Below, in pieces: positions 49,901-56,900 of a stretch of DNA of 64,000 nucleotides (position 1 is its first letter; every line of letters starts with the position of its first letter). A program made the translations under genes and the position numbers. The DNA comes from Mesorhizobium huakuii (GTDB taxonomy: Bacteria; Pseudomonadota; Alphaproteobacteria; Rhizobiales; Rhizobiaceae): the NCBI RefSeq assembly GCF_030160235.1, contig NZ_BSNY01000035.1, positions 1-64,000 of the forward strand, written 5' to 3'. Below the pieces are notes generated by a model. The model was not told where the DNA came from and made no database searches. It saw nothing but the letters and a program-made list of their open reading frames with translations.

Positions 49901-50935
49901 ATGAGTTTCAAGGTTGCAGTCGTCGGCGCCACGGGCAATGTGGGCCGGGAAATGCTCAACATACTGGAAGAGCGCGGCTTTCCGGTAAGCGAGGTCGTGG
50001 CGCTCGCCTCGCGGCGCAGCCAGGGCACGGAAGTGTCGTTCGGCGACCGCACGCTGAAGGTCAAGGCGCTGGACAGCTATGACTTTTCCGACACCGACAT
50101 CTGCGTCATGTCGGCCGGCGGCAATGTCTCCAAGGAATGGTCGCCGAAGATCGGCAAGCAGGGCTGCGTCGTCATCGATAATTCGTCGGCCTTCCGCTAT
50201 GACCAGGACGTGCCGCTGATCGTGCCGGAAGTGAATCCGGACGCGATCTCGCTGTTCACGCGCAAGAACATAATCGCCAATCCGAACTGCTCGACCGCGC
50301 AGCTGGTCGTGGCGCTGAAGCCGCTGCACGATTTCGCCACCATCAAGCGCGTCGTCGTCGCCACCTACCAGTCGGTGTCCGGCGCCGGCAAGGAAGGCAT
50401 GGACGAGCTGTTCACGCAGACCCGTGCGGTGTTCGTCGCCGACCAGGTCGACGTCAAGAAGTTCACCAAGCGCATCGCCTTCAACGTCATTCCGCATATC
50501 GACGTCTTCCTCGACGACGGCTTCACCAAGGAAGAGTGGAAGATGGTCGCCGAGACCAAGAAGATGCTCGACCCCAAGATCAAGCTGACGGCGACCTGCG
50601 TGCGCGTGCCGGTGTTCATCGGCCATTCGGAAGCGGTCAACATCGAGTTCGAGAAGCCGATCACCGCCGACGAGGCGCGCGACATCCTGCGCGATGCGCC
50701 GGGCTGCCAGGTCTTGGACAAGCGCGAGGACGGCGGCTACATCACGCCGCTGGAATCGGCCGGCGAGGACGCCACCTTCATCTCGCGCATCCGCGAGGAT
50801 TCGACCGTCGACAACGGCCTGTCGATGTGGGTCGTCTCCGACAACCTGCGCAAGGGCGCGGCGCTCAACGCGGTGCAGATCGCCGAGCTTCTGGTCGAGC
50901 GCGGCCTGATCCAGCCGAAGAAGAAGGCGGCTTAA
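49901..50935 (+). CDS. asd: Aspartate-semialdehyde dehydrogenase
   Basis: A 344-residue NADPH-dependent enzyme reducing aspartyl phosphate to aspartate semialdehyde, the branch point to Lys/diaminopimelate, Thr, Met and Ile. The nucleotide loop is VAVVGATGNVGREMLNIL; the catalytic Cys130 is in NPNCSTAQ; SVSGAGKEGMDEL and FIGHSEAVNIEFEKPI follow. Length is normal. ATG 49901 has GGACAGGAGATCTTT before it, whereas the longer frame runs across the attenuator-like structures. Regulation by a threonine leader attenuator is proposed from the upstream sequence. Confidence 0.97.
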   Translation: MSFKVAVVGATGNVGREMLNILEERGFPVSEVVALASRRSQGTEVSFGDRTLKVKALDSYDFSDTDICVMSAGGNVSKEWSPKIGKQGCVVIDNSSAFRYDQDVPLIVPEVNPDAISLFTRKNIIANPNCSTAQLVVALKPLHDFATIKRVVVATYQSVSGAGKEGMDELFTQTRAVFVADQVDVKKFTKRIAFNVIPHIDVFLDDGFTKEEWKMVAETKKMLDPKIKLTATCVRVPVFIGHSEAVNIEFEKPITADEARDILRDAPGCQVLDKREDGGYITPLESAGEDATFISRIREDSTVDNGLSMWVVSDNLRKGAALNAVQIAELLVERGLIQPKKKAA

Positions 50936-51041
50936 TCTCGCTCGCGGGCCGCACCGCCGCTGCCGCGGCTGGCCCTGCGCGGGCGCGCCGGACGACCGGC
51001 GGCCCGCGGTCGCGGGCTCGGCCTTCGGCCGGGGCGCTTCT

Positions 51042-51084
51042 TCCTTCTCCCCCTGTGGGAGAAGGTGGATCGGCGCGAAGCGCC
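51042..51084. repeat. Dispersed mosaic hairpin repeat, family B copy 2 (short)
   Basis: CCTTCTCCC (51042-51050) pairs perfectly with GGGAGAAGG (51056-51064), and CGGCGC-GAA-GCGCCG (51070-51084) forms a second hairpin, followed by GAGACGGTTGAGGGGTG. The two-hairpin order matches the start of the larger copy at 32172. It lies between asd and a GNAT gene. Confidence 0.78.
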
Positions 51085-51133
51085 GAGACGGTTGAGGGGT
51101 GTTCCAGCGGAGTGAGACGTTGGCGTTCCCTTC

Positions 51134-51592
51134 ATGACTAGCACTCAGCCCGTAGGTACCGTACTGCGCCCTGCCACCGGCTCAGACGCCGCCGCCATCG
51201 CCCGGCTCATGCGGGCGGCGCTCGACGCCTTCGACTGGATGCCGGTCATCCACACGCCGGCCGAGGATCTCGCCTTCATCCGCGACATGGTGCTGCCACG
51301 GCAGCAGGTGACGGTCGCCGAAGCCGGCAGCGAGATTGTCGGCTTCATTGCCGTCAGCGGCGATTGGGTGGAACAGCTCTACCTTCACCCGGCATGGACC
51401 GGGCTAGGCATCGGCAGCCGGTTGCTGACGGACGCCACCGCTGCTTTGTCGGTCACGAAACTCCATTGCTTCCAGGCCAACACCGGCGCCCGGCGTTTCT
51501 ATGAGCGCCACGGCTTTCGTGCCGAGTCGTTCGGCGACGGCACCACCAACGAGGAAGGCCTGCCGGATATTCTATACGTCCGCAGGCGCTGA
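51134..51592 (+). CDS. GNAT-family N-acetyltransferase
   Basis: A 152-residue GNAT acetyltransferase. The acetyl-CoA-binding region is VEQLYLHPAWTGLGIGSRLL, followed by LHCFQANTGARRFYERHGFR, a textbook GNAT C-terminus. LRPATGSDAAAIARLMRAAL is the N-terminal strand and helix. The substrate is unknown. It is convergent with the ACT-domain gene, with 4 bases between stops, and follows a family B repeat. Confidence 0.88.
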   Translation: MTSTQPVGTVLRPATGSDAAAIARLMRAALDAFDWMPVIHTPAEDLAFIRDMVLPRQQVTVAEAGSEIVGFIAVSGDWVEQLYLHPAWTGLGIGSRLLTDATAALSVTKLHCFQANTGARRFYERHGFRAESFGDGTTNEEGLPDILYVRRR

Positions 51593-51596
51593 CAGC

Positions 51597-52010
51597 TTAC
51601 TCAACCCGACCGCTCTCGGCCGCCAGTCCTCGCAACAAGACCAGCGCCTCCTCCGCCCGCTCCGCCGGCACGAACAGATGATCATGATAGAATGCCGAGA
51701 CCGGATTGACGCCCATGCCGGCGGCGGCGAGCCGCGTGGTGATGGCGGCGAGGAAGCCGACCGCTTCCAGCGAGGAATGGATGTTCAACGTGATCATCCG
51801 GCAACGGAACGAGGCGGCCAGTCCGGCCGCCTTTGCGGCGTCCTCTGTCACGATCAGCGTCGTGCCCTCGCGCTCGCGAAACAGCATGACCGGGTCGAGG
51901 CCCTCGGGTCGGGAAACCCCGGGCGCCAGCGTGGCGAAGACATGGATGCCGTCGAGCAATTCCGGCGTCATCGACGCCAACAATGTCTTCAGATCGGTTT
52001 CGCCGGTCAT
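51597..52010 (-). CDS. ACT-domain protein (COG3602-like)
   Basis: A 137-residue protein with two ACT-like modules, probably an amino-acid-binding regulator. The first is LLDGIHVFATLAPGVSRPEG through MLFREREGTTLIVTEDAAKA; the second is RMITLNIHSSLEAVGFLAAI with VNPVSAFYHDHLFVPAERAE. This arrangement matches small stand-alone ACT proteins of proteobacteria. ATG 52010 (MTGETDLKTLL) with GGCGAGAGAA upstream was chosen over 52142, whose extension is Arg/Pro-rich and unlike a protein. It is divergent from the bestrophin gene. Confidence 0.85.
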   Translation of the reverse strand: MTGETDLKTLLASMTPELLDGIHVFATLAPGVSRPEGLDPVMLFREREGTTLIVTEDAAKAAGLAASFRCRMITLNIHSSLEAVGFLAAITTRLAAAGMGVNPVSAFYHDHLFVPAERAEEALVLLRGLAAESGRVE

Positions 52011-52186
52011 TTCTCTCGCCTGAACTGGGACGGGCAACAGGCTCCTATTATCCGCAACCGGCACATGCCGATAGTCCGCGCACCGCGCACGACATGGCGA
52101 TGTCGCTGGCGGCCGGGCTTGCGGATCCCTCCCGTCGCACAATAGGGGGAGGTGAGGGCCGATGCCGGTCCGTGAAAGGCCTGTCC

Positions 52187-53092
52187 ATGATCGTTCGCCC
52201 GCGCCCCAACTTCCTGCAGCTGTTCTTCATCATGCGCGGCTCCGTGGTGCCGCGCATCCTGCCGCAGATTTTCGGCTTCGCCGTCTATTCGGCGGTCATC
52301 CTGGCCCTGGCGCGGTGGTTCAAACTCGATCTCGGCGTCTTCAACATCACGCCGTTTGGCCTGGTCGGCGTGACCCTGTCGATCTATCTGTCCTTCCGCA
52401 ACAACGCCGCCTATGACCGCTGGTGGGAAGCGCGCAAGCTGTGGGGCGCGCTGGTCTTCGAAATCCGCAACCTGTCGCGCGCGACGACCACCCTCATTCC
52501 CGACAAGGCCGAGCAGCGCGCCTTGCTGATGGAGGCGCTGGCCTTCTGCCATTTCCTGCGCGGCCAGTTGCGCAAGATCGACAGCATCAAGGACGCCCGT
52601 GCCTTCATCGAAACCGAAGCGGAGGCGGTCGCGGCTTTCGCCAATCCGGCCGACGAGATGGTCCGGCGCATGGGGCGGCGCGCCAATGCGCAGCGCCAGG
52701 CGGGCGACGTCGATCCGATCGGCTTCCGCATCCTCGATGAAAGGCTGGCCTCGATCACCGCCATCCAGGCCGGCTGCGAGCGGATCGCCGGCACGCCCTT
52801 GCCTTTCGCCTATACGCTGCTGGTGCACCGCACGGCCTATATCGTCTGCCTGCTTTTGCCCATCGGGCTGATCTCGACCACCGGCTGGGCGACGCCCCTG
52901 TTCACGGCGCTGATCGCCTACACCTTCTTCGGCCTCGACGCGCTTTCGGAAGAGCTCGAGGACCCGTTCGGCACCGAAGCCAACGACCTCGCGCTCGACG
53001 GCCTGTGCCGCGTCTGCGAGATCTCGGTGTTCGAGGCGCTGGGCGAGGCGCCGCCAAAAATGCTGCCGGCCGAGAAGTTCTATTTCTCCTAG
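52187..53092 (+). CDS. Bestrophin-family (YneE/UPF0187) ion channel-like protein
   Basis: A 301-residue inner-membrane protein of the bestrophin-like family; bacterial members form pentameric channels permeable to cations or anions. Signatures are IVRPRPNFLQLFFIMRGSVV at the N-terminus, LSIYLSFRNNAAYDRWWEAR, LPFAYTLLVHRTAYIVCLLL, and FFGLDALSEELEDPFGTEAN. Four hydrophobic segments are evident. ATG 52187 with GAAAGGCCTGTCC upstream was chosen over the frame from 51983. A CCTCCC/GGGAGG hairpin (52128-52152) lies in its leader. Confidence 0.9.
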   Translation: MIVRPRPNFLQLFFIMRGSVVPRILPQIFGFAVYSAVILALARWFKLDLGVFNITPFGLVGVTLSIYLSFRNNAAYDRWWEARKLWGALVFEIRNLSRATTTLIPDKAEQRALLMEALAFCHFLRGQLRKIDSIKDARAFIETEAEAVAAFANPADEMVRRMGRRANAQRQAGDVDPIGFRILDERLASITAIQAGCERIAGTPLPFAYTLLVHRTAYIVCLLLPIGLISTTGWATPLFTALIAYTFFGLDALSEELEDPFGTEANDLALDGLCRVCEISVFEALGEAPPKMLPAEKFYFS

Positions 53093-53224
53093 AATCCGGC
53101 CCGGCTTGCCTGCCGGCCAGAGGACGGATCGAAAAAAGCCCAGCCCCCTGTAGGATTGCGGCCTCATGCCGCGTCCTTGGTTCGACCCCGGAGAAAAGGG
53201 CTCGAACCATCAGGAGGAACACCG

Positions 53225-53635
53225 ATGAGCATTTCCGAAACCGCGCCCGTCTCGTCCGGCGCCTTGTGGACCGGCCGTGTGCTCAGCGGCCTCATCGTCC
53301 TGTTCATGATCTTCGACGGCGCCATCAAGCTGCCGCCGCTCGACGTGGTGACCCAGACGATGGTGCCGCTCGGCTGGCCGGCCGACGCCAATGTCGCGCG
53401 CCTGCTCGGCGTCATCGGCCTGATCGCGACCGCGCTCTACGCGCTGCCGCGCACTTCGGTGCTCGGCGCCATCCTGCTCACCGCCTATATGGGCGGGGCC
53501 ATCGCCACCAATGCGCGGATCGGCAATCCGCTGTTTTCGCACACGCTGTTCGGCGTCTATCTCGGCATCATCCTGTGGGGTGGCCTTTATCTGCGCGACC
53601 CCAGGGTGCGCGCATTGATCCCGTTCAACCGCTAG
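53225..53635 (+). CDS. DoxX-like membrane protein
   Basis: A 136-residue four-helix inner-membrane protein of the DoxX-like family. TGRVLSGLIVLFMIFDGAIK starts helix 1; MVPLGWPADANVARLLGVIG, LIATALYALPRTSVLGAILL, AYMGGAIATNARIGNPLFSH and LFGVYLGIILWGGLYLRD follow. These proteins often sit beside SRPBCC or ArsR genes, as here. The function is unclear. AGGAGGAACACCG precedes ATG 53225, deciding the start. It is followed after 17 bases by an SRPBCC gene, probably as an operon. Confidence 0.88.
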   Translation: MSISETAPVSSGALWTGRVLSGLIVLFMIFDGAIKLPPLDVVTQTMVPLGWPADANVARLLGVIGLIATALYALPRTSVLGAILLTAYMGGAIATNARIGNPLFSHTLFGVYLGIILWGGLYLRDPRVRALIPFNR

Positions 53636-53652
53636 TTCTCAGGGAGAGAAAA

Positions 53653-54180
53653 ATGTTCAGCACCATCCTCATTGTCCTGCTCATCATCATTGCCGCGGTG
53701 CTTGTCTATGCCGCGACGCGGCCCAATGATTTCGTCGTCACCCGCACGGCCACCATCAAGGCGGCGCCCGAGGCGATCTTCCCGTTGATCAACGATTTCA
53801 GCCGCTGGCCGGCATGGTCGCCCTACGAGAAGCTCGATCCCGACATGAAGCGCACGCTCTCCGGCGCGCAGAGCGGCAAGGGCGCCGCCTATGCCTGGGA
53901 AGGCAATGGCAAGGCGGGCAAGGGGCGCATGGAGATCGTCAGTTCGGTGCCGTCCTCGCAGGTCGCGCTCAAGCTCGATTTCGAGAAGCCGTTCCGCGCC
54001 AACAACAGCGTCGACTTCACCTTGACGCCATCGGGCGACACCACCGCCGTCTCCTGGGCGATGCGCGGCAGCCGGCCCTTCATCGCCAAGCTGTTGGGCC
54101 TGTTCATGAATTTCGACACGCTGATCGGCCGGGATTTCGAGACCGGCCTCGCCAATCTGAAGCGCAACACCGAGGCATGA
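53653..54180 (+). CDS. Membrane-anchored SRPBCC family protein
   Basis: A 175-residue protein with an N-terminal hydrophobic anchor (ILIVLLIIIAAVLVYAATRP) and a START-like domain: VTRTATIKAAPEAIFPLIND, FSRWPAWSPYEKLDPDMKRT, GKGRMEIVSSVPSSQVALKL and a C-terminal helix with FMNFDTLIGRDFETGLANLK. This is the polyketide-cyclase/YndB type. AGGGAGAGAAAA precedes the ATG. It is the partner of the DoxX-like gene 17 bases upstream. The ligand is unknown. Confidence 0.88.
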   Translation: MFSTILIVLLIIIAAVLVYAATRPNDFVVTRTATIKAAPEAIFPLINDFSRWPAWSPYEKLDPDMKRTLSGAQSGKGAAYAWEGNGKAGKGRMEIVSSVPSSQVALKLDFEKPFRANNSVDFTLTPSGDTTAVSWAMRGSRPFIAKLLGLFMNFDTLIGRDFETGLANLKRNTEA

Positions 54181-54319
54181 CTCGACTGGGCACGGCCGCT
54201 CTCCAGAAGTCGCCTGAGCGAGCGGCGCCAAGATCTTCATCCTGTGCGGGATCAAATTAGCCGTCCGCGAGTTAAGCCCTTGGCGGAGCGATGGCGATCC
54301 CCCTGTGAGAGGAACAAAA

Positions 54320-54583
54320 ATGAAGAAAATCATGACCATTCTGGTGCTGACGATGGCGTTGGGCGCGTGCTCGCAGACGGAAAAAGGCGCTGCCGTAGGC
54401 GGCCTTGGTGGTGCCGCGATCGGTGCGGCCGTGGCCGGAGATCCGGTCCAAGGCGCCGTCGTCGGAGGCGCGGTTGGCGCGGTGGCGGGCGCCCTGATCG
54501 GGCACGCCAGCGAAAGTGGCCAGTGCCGCTACCGCGACCGTCATGGCCGTGTCTATGTCGACCGCTGCCCAAGCGGCTATTGA
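54320..54583 (+). CDS. Small glycine-zipper lipoprotein
   Basis: An 87-residue lipoprotein. The N-terminus MKKIMTILVLTMALGACSQ contains a lipobox (LGAC) with lipidated Cys17. Residues ~23-62 are Gly/Ala-rich (AAVGGLGGAAIGAAVAGDPV, then VVGGAVGAVAGALIGHASES), a glycine-zipper membrane segment. A short Cys-flanked tail follows (CRYRDRHGRVYVDRCPSGY). Such proteins are common in the Rhizobiales envelope, with no defined job. ATG 54320 is preceded by AGAGGAACAAAA. A terminator follows directly. Confidence 0.88.
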   Translation: MKKIMTILVLTMALGACSQTEKGAAVGGLGGAAIGAAVAGDPVQGAVVGGAVGAVAGALIGHASESGQCRYRDRHGRVYVDRCPSGY

Positions 54584-54611
54584 GCGGCGACCAGCACGGA
54601 AAACAGCAAAG

Positions 54612-54634
54612 CGGCGGGCACATGCCCGCCGTTT
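54612..54634 (+). terminator. Rho-independent terminator of the lipoprotein gene
   Basis: CGGCGGGC (54612-54619) and GCCCGCCG (54624-54631) form an 8-bp stem with loop ACAT, followed by TTTCG. It lies 28 bases after the lipoprotein stop and points in its direction. Confidence 0.8.
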
Positions 54635-54647
54635 CGTCTGAAAACGC

Positions 54648-55493
54648 CTACAACAGGCCCCGGATCAATTCCCAGGCGTCGCGGCCGAGGCGCGCATCGG
54701 CATGATCATTGCCGCCATGGGCGTGCAATGCGGACCGTGGCGTGGTTTCACCCGGCAAGAGAATGCGGTGGCCGGCGTCGGGGCTCGAAACGAGGCGCGT
54801 GGTCTTTCCGGCATCTTCTCGACGCCGAACGATCGACCGGGCACAATCGAGGGATGGCCACAGCGCGTCGTCGCCGCCCGCGACGAGCACAAGTTTCGCC
54901 GAGATGGCCTCGACCGGAATGGCGGCCCTGTCCGCCTCCTGTTCGAAGCTTGCCAGGCAGTGCTCGAAAAGCCCCCTGTAGGACACAAGACCATCGACAT
55001 GGCTCGCGCGCCAGTTCGGCTCGGTCGGAACGAACGGGAGCGGGACCCCCTTCAGCGTCCATGACGACCGCTCGGGCCAGCTGATGCCGTCGCGGCCCGG
55101 CCCGATATTGCCCCAGACCACCGATGTCGGGCTGATCGCGGCCACGGCGTCGATGCGCGGGTCGTGAACGGCCGCGAGCAAGGCCGCCTCGGCGCCTTTG
55201 GACGTGCCGACATAGACGATGCGCCGGCAGCCCAGTCCGGCAAGATGGTCGGTCGCCGCGAAAAATGTCTCGAGTGGGATTTCGCAGATGCCGGGAACCT
55301 GGCCTTCGCCGCCGAACCATCGGAGCGCCAGCGCGGACGCTCCTTCCCTGGCAAACAGGCGTGCGCGGGCGACGTCGACCCGGCCGCTGGATCCGCCCAG
55401 CACCACCACGCCCGTCATGGCGTCAGCGCGTCGCAGCAGCGTTCCGGCAACACCGCCGGACAGGATTTCCTCGATGATTGCCGGTTCGTCCAT
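54648..55493 (-). CDS. Alpha/beta hydrolase, BAAT C-terminal-like
   Basis: A 281-residue hydrolase resembling the C-terminal catalytic domain of acyl-CoA thioesterases/bile acid acyltransferases. The nucleophile elbow is VYVGTSKGAEAALL (GxSxG). The acid residue lies in LVLVAGGDDALWPS, and the catalytic His in SSPDAGHRILLPGE. LSGGVAGTLLRRADAMTGVV starts the domain. ATG 55493 (MDEPAIIEEIL) is preceded by GGAAGGGTCGG and was chosen over 55544. It may be a thioesterase or a peptide-amidase; the substrate is unknown. It converges with the lipoprotein gene. Confidence 0.86.
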   Translation of the reverse strand: MDEPAIIEEILSGGVAGTLLRRADAMTGVVVLGGSSGRVDVARARLFAREGASALALRWFGGEGQVPGICEIPLETFFAATDHLAGLGCRRIVYVGTSKGAEAALLAAVHDPRIDAVAAISPTSVVWGNIGPGRDGISWPERSSWTLKGVPLPFVPTEPNWRASHVDGLVSYRGLFEHCLASFEQEADRAAIPVEAISAKLVLVAGGDDALWPSLDCARSIVRRREDAGKTTRLVSSPDAGHRILLPGETTPRSALHAHGGNDHADARLGRDAWELIRGLL

Positions 55494-55568
55494 CCGACCC
55501 TTCCGCGCTTCAGCGAGGCGTGGTGGGCCGGGACCTATCCGCACAGAACCGCGCTATGGCCAGCCAAA

Positions 55569-55967
55569 TCATCGAACGCTGAAGGGCGCCGAGTCCGCAA
55601 CCGTTCCGTCGATAGACAGATCAACGCGATAGGTGCCAGCCGGCCACCCCGCCGTGGGCTTGCTGAGTTGCGAATCAGCCTCGGTGTTCTCTCCGACATG
55701 GAGGTCAACCTTGTCGATCGTATAGTTGGCTGGCGCAACGCCATGAGAATCGATCGAAATCCAGGAGAATGTGATCGTCGACGTGGCCGGGATGTCCACC
55801 AGGTCAGCCGATAGATAGATGACCGGTGTGTCCGCGGGAAACTCGCTCTGGGGCTCGCCTCCCTTCGTCGCTGAGACCACGATGTTGTCAAAACCGGCCG
55901 CTTGGGCTGGCATGGCCAGGGTTAGCGCCGCCAGGGCCGCGATGGCCAGAACCAGAACTGATTTCAA
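55569..55967 (-). CDS. Small exported protein of unknown function
   Basis: A 132-residue protein with a classical signal peptide (SVLVLAIAALAALTLAMPAQA, cleaved at QA-AGF). The mature part is a predicted beta sandwich: PVIYLSADLVDIPATSTITF, ISIDSHGVAPANYTIDKVDL, WPAGTYRVDLSIDGTVADSA. The closing YRVDLSIDG...FSV pattern resembles small Ig-like or bacterial BsuPI/PKD-like folds, but I cannot name a family. It stands alone on the minus strand between the BAAT-like gene and rpsP. Confidence 0.75.
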   Translation of the reverse strand: MKSVLVLAIAALAALTLAMPAQAAGFDNIVVSATKGGEPQSEFPADTPVIYLSADLVDIPATSTITFSWISIDSHGVAPANYTIDKVDLHVGENTEADSQLSKPTAGWPAGTYRVDLSIDGTVADSAPFSVR

Positions 55968-56064
55968 GACTCACACCCCTCTGAAGCCGGAAGGAAATCA
56001 ACGTCGAGGTCCTTCGTCAAGTGGGATGCAGGCGATGCAGGGGCGAGATAGGGCTGAACAGCAA

Positions 56065-56088
56065 AACGGCGGGCACTGGCCCGCCGTT
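56065..56088 (-). terminator. Rho-independent terminator downstream of rpsP
   Basis: AACGGCGGGC (56065-56074) pairs with GCCCGCCGTT (56079-56088) around ACTG. Read on the minus strand it ends in TTTTG, placing it 24 bases after the rpsP stop. It closes the ffh-chorismate mutase-rpsP transcript. Confidence 0.85.
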
Positions 56089-56111
56089 CTGTCGATGCGA
56101 TGAAGCGATAT

Positions 56112-56513
56112 TTATTCGGCGGTGGCGGCTTCCGCCTCGGCCGGCGCGGCGGCAGCGGCCGCAACGGCGGCGGCAGCGTCTTCCTGCGCCTTCTTCAAAA
56201 GGGCAGCGCGTTCCTGCGCCTTCTTGCCCGGCTCGGCCTTCTTCGGGTTGGAACGGGCGTCACGCTTGGCAAGGCCGGCCTCGTCGAGGAAGCGCAGCAC
56301 GCGGTCGGTCGGCTGGGCGCCGTGCGACAGCCAGTGCTTGACGCGGTCGGCGTCGACCTTGACGCGCTCGCCATCCTTCGGCAGCAGCGGGTTCCACGAG
56401 CCGAGCGACTCGATGAACCGGCCGTCACGCGGCGAACGGGCGTCGGCGACGACGACGTGGTAGTAAGGACGCTTCTTCGAGCCCGCACGGGCCAGTCTGA
56501 TCTTCAGTGCCAT
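56112..56513 (-). CDS. rpsP: 30S ribosomal protein S16
   Basis: A 133-residue S16: [20 protein letters not shown] then [40 protein letters not shown] and [20 protein letters not shown]. The core is about 85 residues and the rest is an Ala/Glu/Lys-rich C-terminal tail common in alphaproteobacteria. Translation starts at ATG 56513, 52 bases after the chorismate mutase stop. Unlike the usual order, rimM and trmD do not follow; a terminator ends the unit. Confidence 0.98.
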   Translation of the reverse strand: MALKIRLARAGSKKRPYYHVVVADARSPRDGRFIESLGSWNPLLPKDGERVKVDADRVKHWLSHGAQPTDRVLRFLDEAGLAKRDARSNPKKAEPGKKAQERAALLKKAQEDAAAAVAAAAAAPAEAEAATAE

Positions 56514-56565
56514 TTCTTTTCTCCTAAAAGCTCTGATTTCGTTGATTGGGTTGTGGCTGGGTTAT

Positions 56566-56892
56566 TCAGCCGGTTTTCGTCACGCCGTTGGCAGCGGCGA
56601 TCTGTTCGTGGTGACGGATCACTTCGCGGACGACGAAGTTGAGGAATTTTTCCGCGAAATCGGGGTCGAGATGCGCGTCCTTGGCCAGCTGACGCAGACG
56701 GGCGATCTGCTGCTGCTCGCGCGCCGGGTCGGCCGGCGGCAAGCCATGCTCGGCCTTCAGCACGCCGACCGCCTTGGTGCAGCGGAAGCGCTCGGCCAGC
56801 ATGTGGATGAGGGCGGCATCGATGTTGTCGATCGAAGCGCGGTAGCCAGCCAGGATGGTGCGGGCGTCGGCCATGTCCTTTTCTTCGTTCAT
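56566..56892 (-). CDS. Chorismate mutase (AroQ class)
   Basis: A 108-residue all-helical AroQ chorismate mutase converting chorismate to prephenate for Phe/Tyr. The signature is ILAGYRASIDNIDAALIHML, AERFRCTKAVGVLKAEHGLP with the catalytic Arg and Lys, and DPAREQQQIARLRQLAKDAH. This small free-standing form lies between ffh and rpsP in many Rhizobiales. ATG 56892 (MNEEKDMADARTI) lies 8 bases after the ffh stop; Met 56874 is an alternative start with AAGGAC only 2 bases before it. Confidence 0.93.
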   Translation of the reverse strand: MNEEKDMADARTILAGYRASIDNIDAALIHMLAERFRCTKAVGVLKAEHGLPPADPAREQQQIARLRQLAKDAHLDPDFAEKFLNFVVREVIRHHEQIAAANGVTKTG

Positions 56893-56900
56893 GCGTATTC

